The notes under the pieces are model-generated. The model saw only the letters and a list, made by a program, of their open reading frames with translations. It made no database searches and was not told the DNA's origin. A program made the translations under genes and the position numbers. Positions 25,701-35,000 of a DNA stretch of 37,529 nt are shown piece by piece. Position 1 is the first letter of the stretch, and the number at the start of each line of letters is the position of its first letter. This DNA comes from Nostoc sp. WHI (GTDB lineage: Bacteria; Cyanobacteriota; Cyanobacteriia; Cyanobacteriales; Nostocaceae): the NCBI RefSeq assembly GCF_015714725.1, contig NZ_WBKM01000089.1, forward strand, positions 1 to 37,529, read 5' to 3'.

Positions 25701-28625
25701 TTGGTGACAATGCACCATATTGTCTCTGATGGTTGGTCAATCGGGATATTTATCCGCGAGGTGGCAGCCCTCTATGAAGCCTTTAGTCAAGGCAAACCTT
25801 CTCTGCGAGACGCTACGCGAACACCATTGCCAGAGTTAACCATTCAGTATGTAGACTTTGCCCACTGGCAACGGCAATGGTTGAGTCGGGAAGCGGTGAA
25901 AGTACAACTCGACTACTGGCGACAACAATTAGCAGAGACGCCGCCGTTGCTAGAGTTGCCCACCGATAGAACGCGCCCACCAATACAAACCTTCCAAGGG
26001 GATATCGAGTATTTTCAGATTGATTGCACCCTGACACAGAAGTTGCAAACTCTCAGCCAGAAGTCAGGCGCAACCTTATTTATGACCTTACTGGCAGCAT
26101 TTGCCACCTTACTAGGGCGCTACACTGATCAGGAAGATATATTAGTCGGTTCGCCAATTGCCAATCGCAATCGTCGGGAGATAGAATCACTAATTGGCTT
26201 TTTTGTCAACAGTCTCGTATTGCGTGCCAATTTGCAGGGCAACCCGACGTTCCAACAGTTACTTAGTCGAGTCCGGCAGGTGGCAATGGATGCTTACGCC
26301 CACCAAGACCTGCCCTTTGAGCAGTTGGTAGAAGCCTTACAACCAGAGCGTTCCCTGAGCTATAGTCCCTTGTTTCAGGTGATGTTTGTTTTGCATAATA
26401 CACCGATGGGGAAACTGGAACTTCCAGGTTTGACTTTAACTCCTTTGAAAAATCAGAGTGCGACAGCGAAATTTGACTTGACATTGGTGATGCAGGAAAC
26501 CGAAGAGGGACTGATTGGGGAATGGGAATACAACACCGACTTATTTGATGCTGCCACAATTGCAAGGATGGCGAGACATTTCCAGAATTTGCTTCAGGAA
26601 ATTGTTGTCAATCCAGAGCAAAGAATTTCAGAATTCGGTCTGTTAGAAGAGGTGGAGCGACAACAGTTACTCGTGGACTGGAATCATACCCAGACTGAGG
26701 ATTCCCTCTGCCAATGCATACATCAGATGTTTGAAGCGCAGACTTGTCAGACACCGAATGCGATCGCATTAGAATTTACAGATGGCGACAATGCCCAACA
26801 TCTAACTTATTCGGAATTGAACGTTCGCGCCAACCAGTTAGCACACTACTTGCAAAAAATCGGGGTAAAACCAGAAGTACTAGTTGGTATATGCTTAGAG
26901 CGTTCGTCGGAGACGTTGCCGGAGGCATCGCTAGAAATGGTAGTGGCGTTGCTTGGTATTCTGAAAGCTGGTGGTGCTTACGTACCTTTAGACCCGCAAT
27001 TACCGCAAGAACGGTTAGCCTTTATTCTCAAAGATGCCCAAGTATCAATATTGCTGACACAGGAACGGTTGCAAGCTGCATTGCCCGACAATGGCACGCA
27101 TCTAATCTGTTTAGATACAATTTGGCAGACAATCAACCAGGAAGCTCAAGAAAATCTGAATAGTGGTGTAACACCCGCAAATTTGGCTTATGCGATTTAC
27201 ACTTCCGGCTCTACAGGAAAGCCTAAAGGCGTTCAAATTACCCATTATTCTGTCGCTAACTTCTTAAATTCCTTAAAACAGCAGCCAGGTTTGACAGACC
27301 AAGATATTTTGCTGGCAGTTACTACCATATCTTTTGATATTGCGGCTCTCGAACTTTACTTGCCACTAATTGTTGGAGCAAAATTATCATTAACCAGCCA
27401 TGAAGAGGCTGGTGATGGAGCAAGATTGTTAGAGAAGTTGGTTAAATCTCAGGCTACCGTCATGCAAGCCACTCCAGCTACATGGCGAATGCTGGAGGCC
27501 TCTGGGTGGGAAGCTTCTCCTCAATTGAAAATCCTCTGTGGGGGTGAGGCTTTACCTCAAGTCCTTGCCGATAAATTGCTAGAAAAAGGAGGCTCTCTCT
27601 GGAATCTGTATGGCCCCACCGAAACAACTATCTGGTCAACTATTTCCCACATCAGCGCCAGCCGTTTGGTTCGCAATGAGGCTTTAGAGTCTATTGGCCG
27701 TCCCATTGCCAACACCCAGATTTACATTCTTGACCGCAATCTCCAACCAGTTCCAATGGGAGTCAGGGGCGAACTTTATATTGGTGGCGCTGGTTTGGCG
27801 AGAGGTTATCTGGCACTTCCAGATTTGACTGCGGAAAAATTCATTCCCAACTCCTTTAATAATCAGCCAGGAAGCCGCCTTTATAAAACTGGTGACTTAG
27901 CTCGCTATTTACCAGATGGTAATATCGAGTATCTTGGTCGGATTGATCATCAGGTGAAACTCAGGGGTTTCCGCATCGAATTGGGAGAAATTGAGGCGGT
28001 GTTGAGACAACATCCCCAGGTACGAGAAACTATAGTTATTCTCCGGGAAGACCAACCAAGTAATAAGCGCTTGGTAGCATATATTGTCACTGAGAATGAA
28101 TCAATCGACACCAGCGAAATTCGCCGCTTCTTAGGGGAGAAGCTGCCGGATTACATGATTCCTAGTGCCTTTGTGGAACTGGAAGCCTTGCCACTAACGC
28201 CTAATGGCAAATGCGATCGCCGCGCTTTACCAGCACCAGAAGTAACCGTAAATTCATCAGTCAGCTTTGTACTACCTAATACTCCTACAGAAAAGATTTT
28301 GGCTACTATTTGGGCAAAAGTCCTGGGATTGGAGCAGGTCGGTATCCATAACAACTTCTTTGAACTCGGTGGAGATTCCATTATTAGTATTCAAGTCATT
28401 GCCCAAGCTCACCAAGGAGGTCTACAACTGACGCTCAAGCAGCTATTTCAGCATCAGACCATCGCTGAGTTAGCATCCGTATTAAATATAAATATTCAAG
28501 ATGACCCAGTGCCGATTATTGCTCCCCGTCAGTCGCCCGAAGACGGAGATTACAAACCTTCAGACTTTCCGTTGGCAAAATTGGATGAAGAAAAGTTAAA
28601 AAAAATATCCTCTCTGCTCAATTAA
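22734..28625 (+). CDS. NRPS N3: half-condensation - A (aromatic) - PCP - C - A (Gly) - PCP
   Basis: A 1963-residue NRPS starting within the stop of the CmlA-like gene (ATGA). Residues 1-250 are a condensation C-lobe without HHxxxDG. A1 (265-755) has YTSGSTGTPKG, NAYGPTE, YKTGDFAKR and NGK; its specificity residues read DASTIAAVC plus Lys, a Phe/Tyr-type code with Tyr favoured. PCP1 has Ser802 (GGHS). The condensation domain (862-1315) has HHIVSDG at 994-1000. A2 (1330-1835) reads DILQLGLIW plus Lys, a glycine code known from cyanobacterial NRPSs. PCP2 has Ser1882 in a GGDS context. A tail PSDFPLAKLDEEKLKKI probably serves as a docking segment toward N4. Two short in-frame insertions (residues 1024-1030 and 1392-1399) look like small dispersed repeats. 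Confidence 0.94.
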   Translation: MSQTRLHQNLWHYTGKTYQPHSDFWKTQLAQIAAPFLLEGTFQPGCLCQDEKEIYHFELDETTTKIIDTIAKQDLLGIYVVVVSAIAYLLSRYTGRSTILIDSPPLAIPQPSEAMGEQVSLIISVNETKSLKTFISEFSQIVSQSYSYQSFPYREIIASDRTKDHLTTNVAVWLPEIHGSSFDLNRYDWAIKIDKKAALSLTWHCNPMRFDRSFVHGFAQHLQNLLSAYAQYDTYLANLEILSPDEKIKLLGDWAIGDRIESQSQTIHEMFADQVLKTPQNIAIQTSSRAITYQELDSIANQLANYLQMQYNIQPDEPIGVMVGRSDRLIIGLLAILKAGGTYVPIDPDNLSDRLEFIIRDAELKVLLMELENLPQLQNLLDIPMFAMDVQLEKLDCATNPPLSLSQPSDLAYIIYTSGSTGTPKGVMVEHQSFVNMAIAQIDVFGIQQTDRVLQFANASFDASLSEIFMALFSGAAVVMIDKATIADRQQFLTYLDAQKVTVATFPPAYLRALEQPNFQYLRVMITAGETAQSVDAHHYAQQLNYFNAYGPTETSVCTTIYKLEAENTEAIAIQLGKPIANTAVYLLDQLFRPVPTGVVGEICVAGKGLARGYLYNVDLTASKFVENPFAPGEKLYKTGDFAKRLPSGELIFLGRQDRQVKIRGYRIELGEIEVAVCRLPGITQAVALTITGNDGNQEIVAYIVGEPGLDSSQLRADLSEILPDYMIPAVFVLLEELPLTPNGKIDYGALPKTETFRRSKEASFDAPCTPTEEILAPLWAEVLGLEKVGIHENFFEIGGHSLLATQLISRIRDTFSVEVPQRSLFETPTIAQLGSVVESLCQTELGLHSLSFESVARNANLPLSFAQQRLWFLDQLESGSATYNISVALRLIGALHVTALEMAVQEIVQRHEVLRTTFAMSDGAVVSAIAPNLNLTIPIVDLQILPESEQSQQVQHLARLEEQRPFDLASGPLLRVTLLRLGEDSYVLLVTMHHIVSDGWSIGIFIREVAALYEAFSQGKPSLRDATRTPLPELTIQYVDFAHWQRQWLSREAVKVQLDYWRQQLAETPPLLELPTDRTRPPIQTFQGDIEYFQIDCTLTQKLQTLSQKSGATLFMTLLAAFATLLGRYTDQEDILVGSPIANRNRREIESLIGFFVNSLVLRANLQGNPTFQQLLSRVRQVAMDAYAHQDLPFEQLVEALQPERSLSYSPLFQVMFVLHNTPMGKLELPGLTLTPLKNQSATAKFDLTLVMQETEEGLIGEWEYNTDLFDAATIARMARHFQNLLQEIVVNPEQRISEFGLLEEVERQQLLVDWNHTQTEDSLCQCIHQMFEAQTCQTPNAIALEFTDGDNAQHLTYSELNVRANQLAHYLQKIGVKPEVLVGICLERSSETLPEASLEMVVALLGILKAGGAYVPLDPQLPQERLAFILKDAQVSILLTQERLQAALPDNGTHLICLDTIWQTINQEAQENLNSGVTPANLAYAIYTSGSTGKPKGVQITHYSVANFLNSLKQQPGLTDQDILLAVTTISFDIAALELYLPLIVGAKLSLTSHEEAGDGARLLEKLVKSQATVMQATPATWRMLEASGWEASPQLKILCGGEALPQVLADKLLEKGGSLWNLYGPTETTIWSTISHISASRLVRNEALESIGRPIANTQIYILDRNLQPVPMGVRGELYIGGAGLARGYLALPDLTAEKFIPNSFNNQPGSRLYKTGDLARYLPDGNIEYLGRIDHQVKLRGFRIELGEIEAVLRQHPQVRETIVILREDQPSNKRLVAYIVTENESIDTSEIRRFLGEKLPDYMIPSAFVELEALPLTPNGKCDRRALPAPEVTVNSSVSFVLPNTPTEKILATIWAKVLGLEQVGIHNNFFELGGDSIISIQVIAQAHQGGLQLTLKQLFQHQTIAELASVLNINIQDDPVPIIAPRQSPEDGDYKPSDFPLAKLDEEKLKKISSLLN
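25803..25823. repeat. 21-bp in-frame insertion in the N3 condensation domain
   Basis: Seven codons (LRDATRT) interrupt the sequence KPS-PLPELTIQY, which is continuous as KPS-PLEELTIQY in the homologous domain of N5. The inserted DNA (CTGCGAGACGCTACGCGAA at its core) resembles a small dispersed repeat common in Nostoc-type genomes. Confidence 0.75.
26907..26930. repeat. 24-bp in-frame insertion in the second N3 adenylation domain
   Basis: Eight codons (SETLPEAS) separate ERS from LEM, which are adjacent (ERSLEM) in the adenylation domains of N4 and N5. The DNA (CGTCGGAGACGTTGCCGGAG) has the look of a cyanobacterial small dispersed repeat. It lies before the A3 core motif in a loop region. Confidence 0.75.
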
Positions 28626-28692
28626 GTTAAAAGTCAACTACTTGCTGCAAAAGGGTTTACAGCTATGGTGAGAGTTTCCAGGAGGTTTTTAG

Positions 28693-31600
28693 ATGAAGAA
28701 TGTTGAGGATATATATACTCTTTCACCCATGCAGCAAGGCATACTCTTCCACTCTTTGTATGCGCCAGAGTGGGGAGTTTATTTTCAGCAGCAGTGCTGC
28801 ACGCTTCACGGGAACTTAAATATATTGGCATTTAAACAGGCATGGGAGCAAGCGATCGCTCGTCATCCAATTTTGCGTACCGCCTTTGTTTGGGATGGTT
28901 TAGATGAACCCCTCCAAGTCGTGCATAAGTCAGTAAATTTACCTTGGTTTGAGAACGATTGGCAAAGTCTGAGTTTGACTGAACAGCAACAGCAGTTAGA
29001 GACTTTATTGGAAAGCGATCGCGCCAAGGGATTTGAACTGAATCAGTCTCCACTCATGCGTTACACCTTGATTCAGATTGCTTCCGAGGCTTTCTACTTT
29101 ATTTGGAGCCACCATCATTTACTCCTTGATGGCTGGTGTTATCCAATCGTTTTTAAAGAAGTTTTGGCTTTTTATGATTCATATTGCAAAGATAATAATT
29201 TATATTTAGATACACCGCGCCCTTACCGGGATTACATCGCCTGGTTGCAGCAGCAAGACCCCTCCCAAGGACAAGCATTTTGGCGTCAAGCACTCAAAGG
29301 CTTAACTGCTCCGACTCCTTTAGTGGTAGATAAAGCTAGAGTCAAGGGAACCAACCAGCCGATCTACGAACAACAAAATCTTAGCTTATCGACAACAGCA
29401 ACCACTGCAATTCAGTCTTTTGCACAACAACACCATCTCACACTAAATACCCTAGTGCAAGGAGCTTGGGCATTGCTGCTGTGCCGTTATAGTCGGGAAT
29501 CAGATGTCATCTTTGGTGCCACTGTTTCCGGTCGCCCTCCTCTTTTGGCGGGAGTGGAATCGATAGTAGGACTGTTTATCAATACCCTGCCCGTGCGGGT
29601 GCAAGTCTCAGCCTCAGCGAAACTACTGCCTTGGCTGCGTGAGTTGCAAGCACAGCAAGTAGAACGATTGGAATATTCATATACTCAACTGGCTGAAATT
29701 CAAAGTCTTAGTGATGTACCGCCAGGAATGCCCTTATTTGAGAGCATTGTAGTGTTTGAAAACTATCCAGTAGACGCTTCTTTGCAACAGTTGGATAGCA
29801 GCTTAACAATTAGCAATTTTCGGGCTTTCGACCAAACGAATTATCCCTTGACAGTGGTGGCGGAACCTGGTTCAGAGTTTTCTGTACGCATTGGCTACGA
29901 TACTAACTCCTTTGATTCAGAAACGATCCGGCGAATGTTGGGTCATTTTCAGACCTTACTTTTGGGGATGGTGGCAAATCCCCAAGGAAGTTTGTGGGAA
30001 TTACCGATGCTAACGCTTTCGGAGAGACAGCAGTTGCTAACAGAGTGGAATGATACTCAGGCAGACTATCCGCAAGATAAGTGTATCCACCAGCTAATTG
30101 AGTCCTTGGTAGAACAGACACCAGATGCAGTGGCAGTGGTGTTTGCAGACCAACAGCTAACTTACCGGGAGTTAAACGATCGCGCCAATCAGCTCGCTCA
30201 TTATTTACAATCTTTAGGTGTAAGACCAGAGGTGTTGGTTGCCCTGTGTATGGAGCGTTCCCTTGAGATGATGGTTGGACTGTTAGGGATACTCAAAGCA
30301 GGTGCAGCTTATGTGCCGTTAGATCCCCAATTACCTCAAGAACGCTTGGCTTATATGTTGTCAGACGCCCAAGTATCTGTGGTGTTGACTCAAGAGAAAT
30401 TAAAATCAGTGCTTCTTGACACAGGATTTTCTGTGATTTTATTGGATGCGGGGTGGGAGAAAATCTCTACTTATAGCAAGCAAAATCTTGTCAGTGGAGT
30501 TGATACAGCTAACTTAGCTTATGTAATTTATACATCAGGATCTACAGGAAAACCAAAAGGAACTGCGATCGCTCATCGAGGACTGATAAATTACCTGGTC
30601 TGGTCTGTTCAAACCTATGCAGTAGTCAAAGGGAATGGCGTTCCTGTTAACTCTTCCATTAGCTTCGATGCAACTATTACCAGCTTATTCTCTCCCTTAT
30701 TAGTGGGACAGAAGGTAGTAATGCTGCCAGAAAATGAACAGATAGAGGCTTTGTGTACAGCCTTAAGTTTTAACAGTAATTTCAGCTTTGTTAAAATCAC
30801 TCCTGCTCATTTGGACATTTTAAGCCAATTGTTATCGGCAAAAGATGTTGGGACTCAGACGAGATTGTTAATTGTTGGCGGTGAGGCGCTATTGGCGGAA
30901 AGCCTCACATTTTGGCGCAATTACGCGCCTGACACCAGAGTAATTAACGAATACGGGCCAACAGAAACCGTAGTTGGATGTTGTGCCTACGAGGTTACAC
31001 CTGAGACCTCCCAATCAGGTGCAGTTCCTATTGGTCGTCCAATTGCCAATACCCAGCTTTATATACTAGATTCGTCTCTCCAACCAGTCCCCATTGGAGT
31101 AATCGGCGAACTCTACATTGGCGGTATCGGTCTTGCCAGGGGTTATCTTAACTGTCCAGATTTGACTGCTGAGAAATTTATTCCTCACCCCTTTGACAAT
31201 GAACCGGGAAGCCGTCTCTATAAAACTGGAGATTTAGCCCGCTACCTCACTGACGGCAAAATTGAATTTCTTGGTCGGATTGATAATCAAGTAAAGCTAA
31301 GGGGTTTTCGCATTGAATTGGGAGAAATTGAAGCAGTGCTGAGACAACATCCCCAAGTCCAGAAAACTGTGGTCATCCTCCGGGAAGACCAACCAGGTAA
31401 CAAGCGCTTAGTAGCTTATGTTGTTTCTGACACTAAATCAATCGACACCAGTGAACTTCGCCGCTTTCTAAGTGAGAAACTACCAGATTACATGATGCCT
31501 AGCGCCTTTGTACAGATGGAGTTATTGCCGCTAACCCCCAACGGAAAAAGCGATCGCCGCGCCTTACCAGCACCAGAAGCATCCGTAGATTCCACAACTA

Positions 31601-31932
31601 CCTTTGTTCTACCGCGCACTTCTACGGAAAAAAATATAGCCCCAATCTGGGCTGAAATTCTCAACTTAGAGAAACTTAGTATACATGACAACTTTTTTGC
31701 ACTAGGAGGACATTCCCTGTTAGCCACTCAACTTATTTCTCGAATTAGGGGGACTTTTTCTGTGGATATTGCTCTGCGCCACTTATTTGAATTTCCTACA
31801 GTAGCAGAACTGGCTGAAGTTATTGAAAAGTTACAACAACAAGATATTGAATTGCAAACACCTGCAATAGTGCCTCTTTCCCGTGAAACTCGACGAATGA
31901 AACGTTCCTCACTTATGCAAGAGAAAGAATAA
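28693..31932 (+). CDS. NRPS N4: condensation - adenylation (Asn-like) - PCP
   Basis: A 1079-residue single-module NRPS. The condensation domain starts at the N-terminus (NVEDIYTLSPMQQGILFHSLY, a start typical of domains that accept chains from a separate protein) and has HHLLLDG at 141-147. The adenylation domain (about 450-960) has YTSGSTGKPKG, NEYGPTE, YKTGDLARY and NGK. Its specificity residues read by eye are DATKIGEVG plus Lys, one position from the asparagine code found in N2, so Asn is likely and Asp possible. The carrier domain has Ser1008 (GGHSL). AGGAGG at 28680-28685, eight bases before the ATG, is the best ribosome binding site in the cluster. It follows N3 by 67 bases with no promoter apparent. 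No epimerase or methylase is present. Confidence 0.94.
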   Translation: MKNVEDIYTLSPMQQGILFHSLYAPEWGVYFQQQCCTLHGNLNILAFKQAWEQAIARHPILRTAFVWDGLDEPLQVVHKSVNLPWFENDWQSLSLTEQQQQLETLLESDRAKGFELNQSPLMRYTLIQIASEAFYFIWSHHHLLLDGWCYPIVFKEVLAFYDSYCKDNNLYLDTPRPYRDYIAWLQQQDPSQGQAFWRQALKGLTAPTPLVVDKARVKGTNQPIYEQQNLSLSTTATTAIQSFAQQHHLTLNTLVQGAWALLLCRYSRESDVIFGATVSGRPPLLAGVESIVGLFINTLPVRVQVSASAKLLPWLRELQAQQVERLEYSYTQLAEIQSLSDVPPGMPLFESIVVFENYPVDASLQQLDSSLTISNFRAFDQTNYPLTVVAEPGSEFSVRIGYDTNSFDSETIRRMLGHFQTLLLGMVANPQGSLWELPMLTLSERQQLLTEWNDTQADYPQDKCIHQLIESLVEQTPDAVAVVFADQQLTYRELNDRANQLAHYLQSLGVRPEVLVALCMERSLEMMVGLLGILKAGAAYVPLDPQLPQERLAYMLSDAQVSVVLTQEKLKSVLLDTGFSVILLDAGWEKISTYSKQNLVSGVDTANLAYVIYTSGSTGKPKGTAIAHRGLINYLVWSVQTYAVVKGNGVPVNSSISFDATITSLFSPLLVGQKVVMLPENEQIEALCTALSFNSNFSFVKITPAHLDILSQLLSAKDVGTQTRLLIVGGEALLAESLTFWRNYAPDTRVINEYGPTETVVGCCAYEVTPETSQSGAVPIGRPIANTQLYILDSSLQPVPIGVIGELYIGGIGLARGYLNCPDLTAEKFIPHPFDNEPGSRLYKTGDLARYLTDGKIEFLGRIDNQVKLRGFRIELGEIEAVLRQHPQVQKTVVILREDQPGNKRLVAYVVSDTKSIDTSELRRFLSEKLPDYMMPSAFVQMELLPLTPNGKSDRRALPAPEASVDSTTTFVLPRTSTEKNIAPIWAEILNLEKLSIHDNFFALGGHSLLATQLISRIRGTFSVDIALRHLFEFPTVAELAEVIEKLQQQDIELQTPAIVPLSRETRRMKRSSLMQEKE

Positions 31933-31960
31933 TCTCAATATTTTTGGCAAAACTCTTACC

Positions 31961-31987
31961 TTTGCGCCTTTGCGCCTTTGCGTGAGA
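31961..31987. repeat. Dispersed repeat, TTTGCGCC variant of the CTCTGCG family
   Basis: TTTGCGCCTTTGCGCC followed by TTTGCGTGAGA in the 87-base gap between N4 and N5. It is related to the repeats at 8311-8336 and 36241-36310 and supplies an in-frame TTG (31978) that should not be taken as the N5 start. Confidence 0.7.
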
Positions 31988-32019
31988 CTAAATTCCCAAA
32001 ACGCCCAACAGAGGTTTTG

Positions 32020-35000
32020 ATGAAAAAGCATACCCAAGATTCTTTAACAGCCACCGAAGATGATGTCTTCGTATTTCCTGCATCCTTCGCCCAGCAACGC
32101 CTATGGTTTCTCAGCCAATTACAAGAAAGCAGTGCCATCTATAACATTCCATCCGCCCTGCATTTAACAGGAACATTAAACATAAAAGCCCTAGAAAAAG
32201 CAGTTAATGCAGTAGTACAACGTCACGAAGTCCTGAGAAGCAGCTTCCAAATACATAACAATTCCTTAGTCCAAATAATCTCCCCCGAAGCCAACTTAAA
32301 CATAGTAATATTAGACCTGCGATCGCAACCATCAACAGAACAAATAGAACATCTAGCAACCCTTGAAGCCCAACTTCCCTTTGACCTAAAAACATCACCC
32401 CTAGTACGTGTCACCATCCTCCAACTGAAAGAAGAATCCCATGTACTACTAGTGACAATGCATCATATAATATCCGATGCCTGGTCAACAGAAATATTTA
32501 TCCGAGAAATCACAACCCTATACCAAGCCTTCACTCAAGGAAAACCCTCACCCCTAGAAGAATTAACCATCCAATATGCAGACTTTGCCCACTGGCAACG
32601 ACAATATTTAAGCGGACAAGTATTAGAAACTCAACTAAACTACTGGCAAAAACAACTAGCAAATTCCCCACCACTGCTAGAATTACCCAGCGACAGAACC
32701 CGCCCAGCAGTCCAAAGCTTTGCCGGAAGTACAGAACAATTCCAACTTGATAAACAACTGACAATTAAATTAATTTCCCTGAGTCATTCTTCAGGGACAA
32801 CATTATTTATGACCTTGCTAGCAGCCTTTGCAACCTTACTAGCAAGATACAGCAATCAAGAAGACATCGTAATTGGTTCACCAATCGCCAACCGAAATCG
32901 GCGGGAGATAGAGCCACTAATCGGCTTTTTTGTCAATACTTTAGTCCTGCGTAGCAACTTACAAGGAAACCCGACATTTGTCGAATTGTTAAGTCGAGTG
33001 AAACAAGTGGCGATGGATGCTTACGCTCACCAAGACGTGCCATTTGAGCAACTGGTAGAAGCCTTACAACCAGAGCGTTCCTTAAGCCATAATCCCCTGT
33101 TTCAGGTAATGTTTTCCTTGCAAAATGCCCCCATTGGCAAACTAGAAGTGCCTGGTTTGACCCTGATACCTTTAGAAATAGCCAACGTCACGGCGAAGTT
33201 TGATTTACTCTTGTCGATGGCAGAGACAGAAGACGGTTTGACTGGGGCTTGGGAATACAACAGCGATTTATTTGATGCTGACACTATTAAGAGGATGATT
33301 GGACATTTCCAAACCTTGCTGTTGGGTATTGTCAGCAATCCGAGTTGTCGAATTGACGAATTCCCCTTGCTGGTTGACTTACAACGCCAACAGTTATTGG
33401 TGGAGTGGAATGATACTGAAGTCGAGTATGGTTTTGAGTGTATTCATAATATGTTTGCAACTCAAGTGGAACTGACGCCCGATGCGGTGGCGGTTGTTTA
33501 TGAACAACAACAATTAACTTATCGACAGTTGAATGAGCGAGCTAATCAACTGGCTCATTATTTACAAAAAATGGGGGTGGGGGCAGATGTTCTGGTGGGT
33601 ATCTGCATGGAGCGTTCTTTGGAAATGGCTGTGGGGGTGTTGGGTGTTCTGAAGGCTGGTGGGGCTTATGTGCCAATTGACCCACAATTACCGCAAGAGC
33701 GTTTGGCTTGGATGCTGGAGGATACTTGTACTGGGGTGTTGTTGACTCAGAATCGGTTGCTTTTGAGTTTACCTGTTAATCAGGGGCGCTTGGTGTGTTT
33801 GGATGCTGATTGGGAGGTGATTTCTCAGGAGTCTAAGGAGAATCCTGTGAGTGCGGTTAATCTGGATAATTTGGTTTATGTGATTTATACTTCTGGTTCT
33901 ACTGGTAAACCTAAAGGTATAGCTTTGCCCCATCGAGCATTAAGTAATTTATGCCAATGGCATCTGGCAAACCTGAAAACAGGTGTTGGGGTTCTACAGT
34001 TTGCATCCTTGAGTTTTGACGCCAGCATTCATGAAATGTTTGCGGCTTGGTGTTCGGGAGGTACGCTATTCATGATTCCCGAAAACTTGCGCTTAGATGT
34101 CAAAGAGTTAATTTATTTCCTAGCACACAAACCTATACAAAAGGTTATTCTTCCAGTTGTCGTCCTACAGCAATTGGCAGAAATGTACGGGCAAGAAAAA
34201 CATCTATTCCAAAATATCAAAGAAGCGATCGCAACTGGCGAGCAACTTCAAATAAATTTACCAATTATTAATCTATTCAAACAGTTGGAAGATTGCTCAC
34301 TTCACAACCATTACGGCCCCTCTGAAACCCATGTGGTTACTGCTTTGACTTTATCAAAGCTACCAGATGAGTGGCGTACCTATCCTCCTGTGGGAAAACC
34401 CATCGCCAACACGCAAATTTACATCCTAGATAATCATCTCAAACCCGTCCCAATTGGGGTGATTGGTGAATTGTATATCGGTGGTGTTAACTTGGCAAGA
34501 GGTTACTTTAACCGCCCCGAATTAACCAGCCAAAAATTCATTCCTAACCCCTTTGGCAATGAACCTGGGAGTCGCTTGTACAAAACTGGTGACTTAGCCC
34601 GCTACCTCAGTGACGGCAACATTGAATTTCTTGGTCGTATCGACCATCAAGCAAAGATTCGTGGCTTTCGGGTCGAACTTGGAGAAATCGAATCTGTGCT
34701 AAACAAACATCCACAGGTAAATCAAGCCATAGTCACAATCAAAGTTGAAACAACAGGTGAAAAACGTTTGATTTCGTACATTGTACTTCAGCAAGATCAA
34801 ACAATTACTACCCTTGAACTGCGGCAATTTCTCCAACAGAAACTACCAGACTATATGATTCCTGCTGCCTTTGTCAGATTGGCTGCTTTGCCTTTGACTC
34901 ACAACGGGAAAGTAGACCGAACTGCTCTGCCAGAACCAGATGAAAACAGCTATGTACTAAATGAGATTTTCGTTGCACCGCGCACACCAGCAGAAGAGTT

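Noticed and set aside
31978..32019. N5 starting at the TTG at 31978
   Set aside because: The TTG lies in a dispersed repeat; the ATG at 32020 has a GAGG ribosome binding site.
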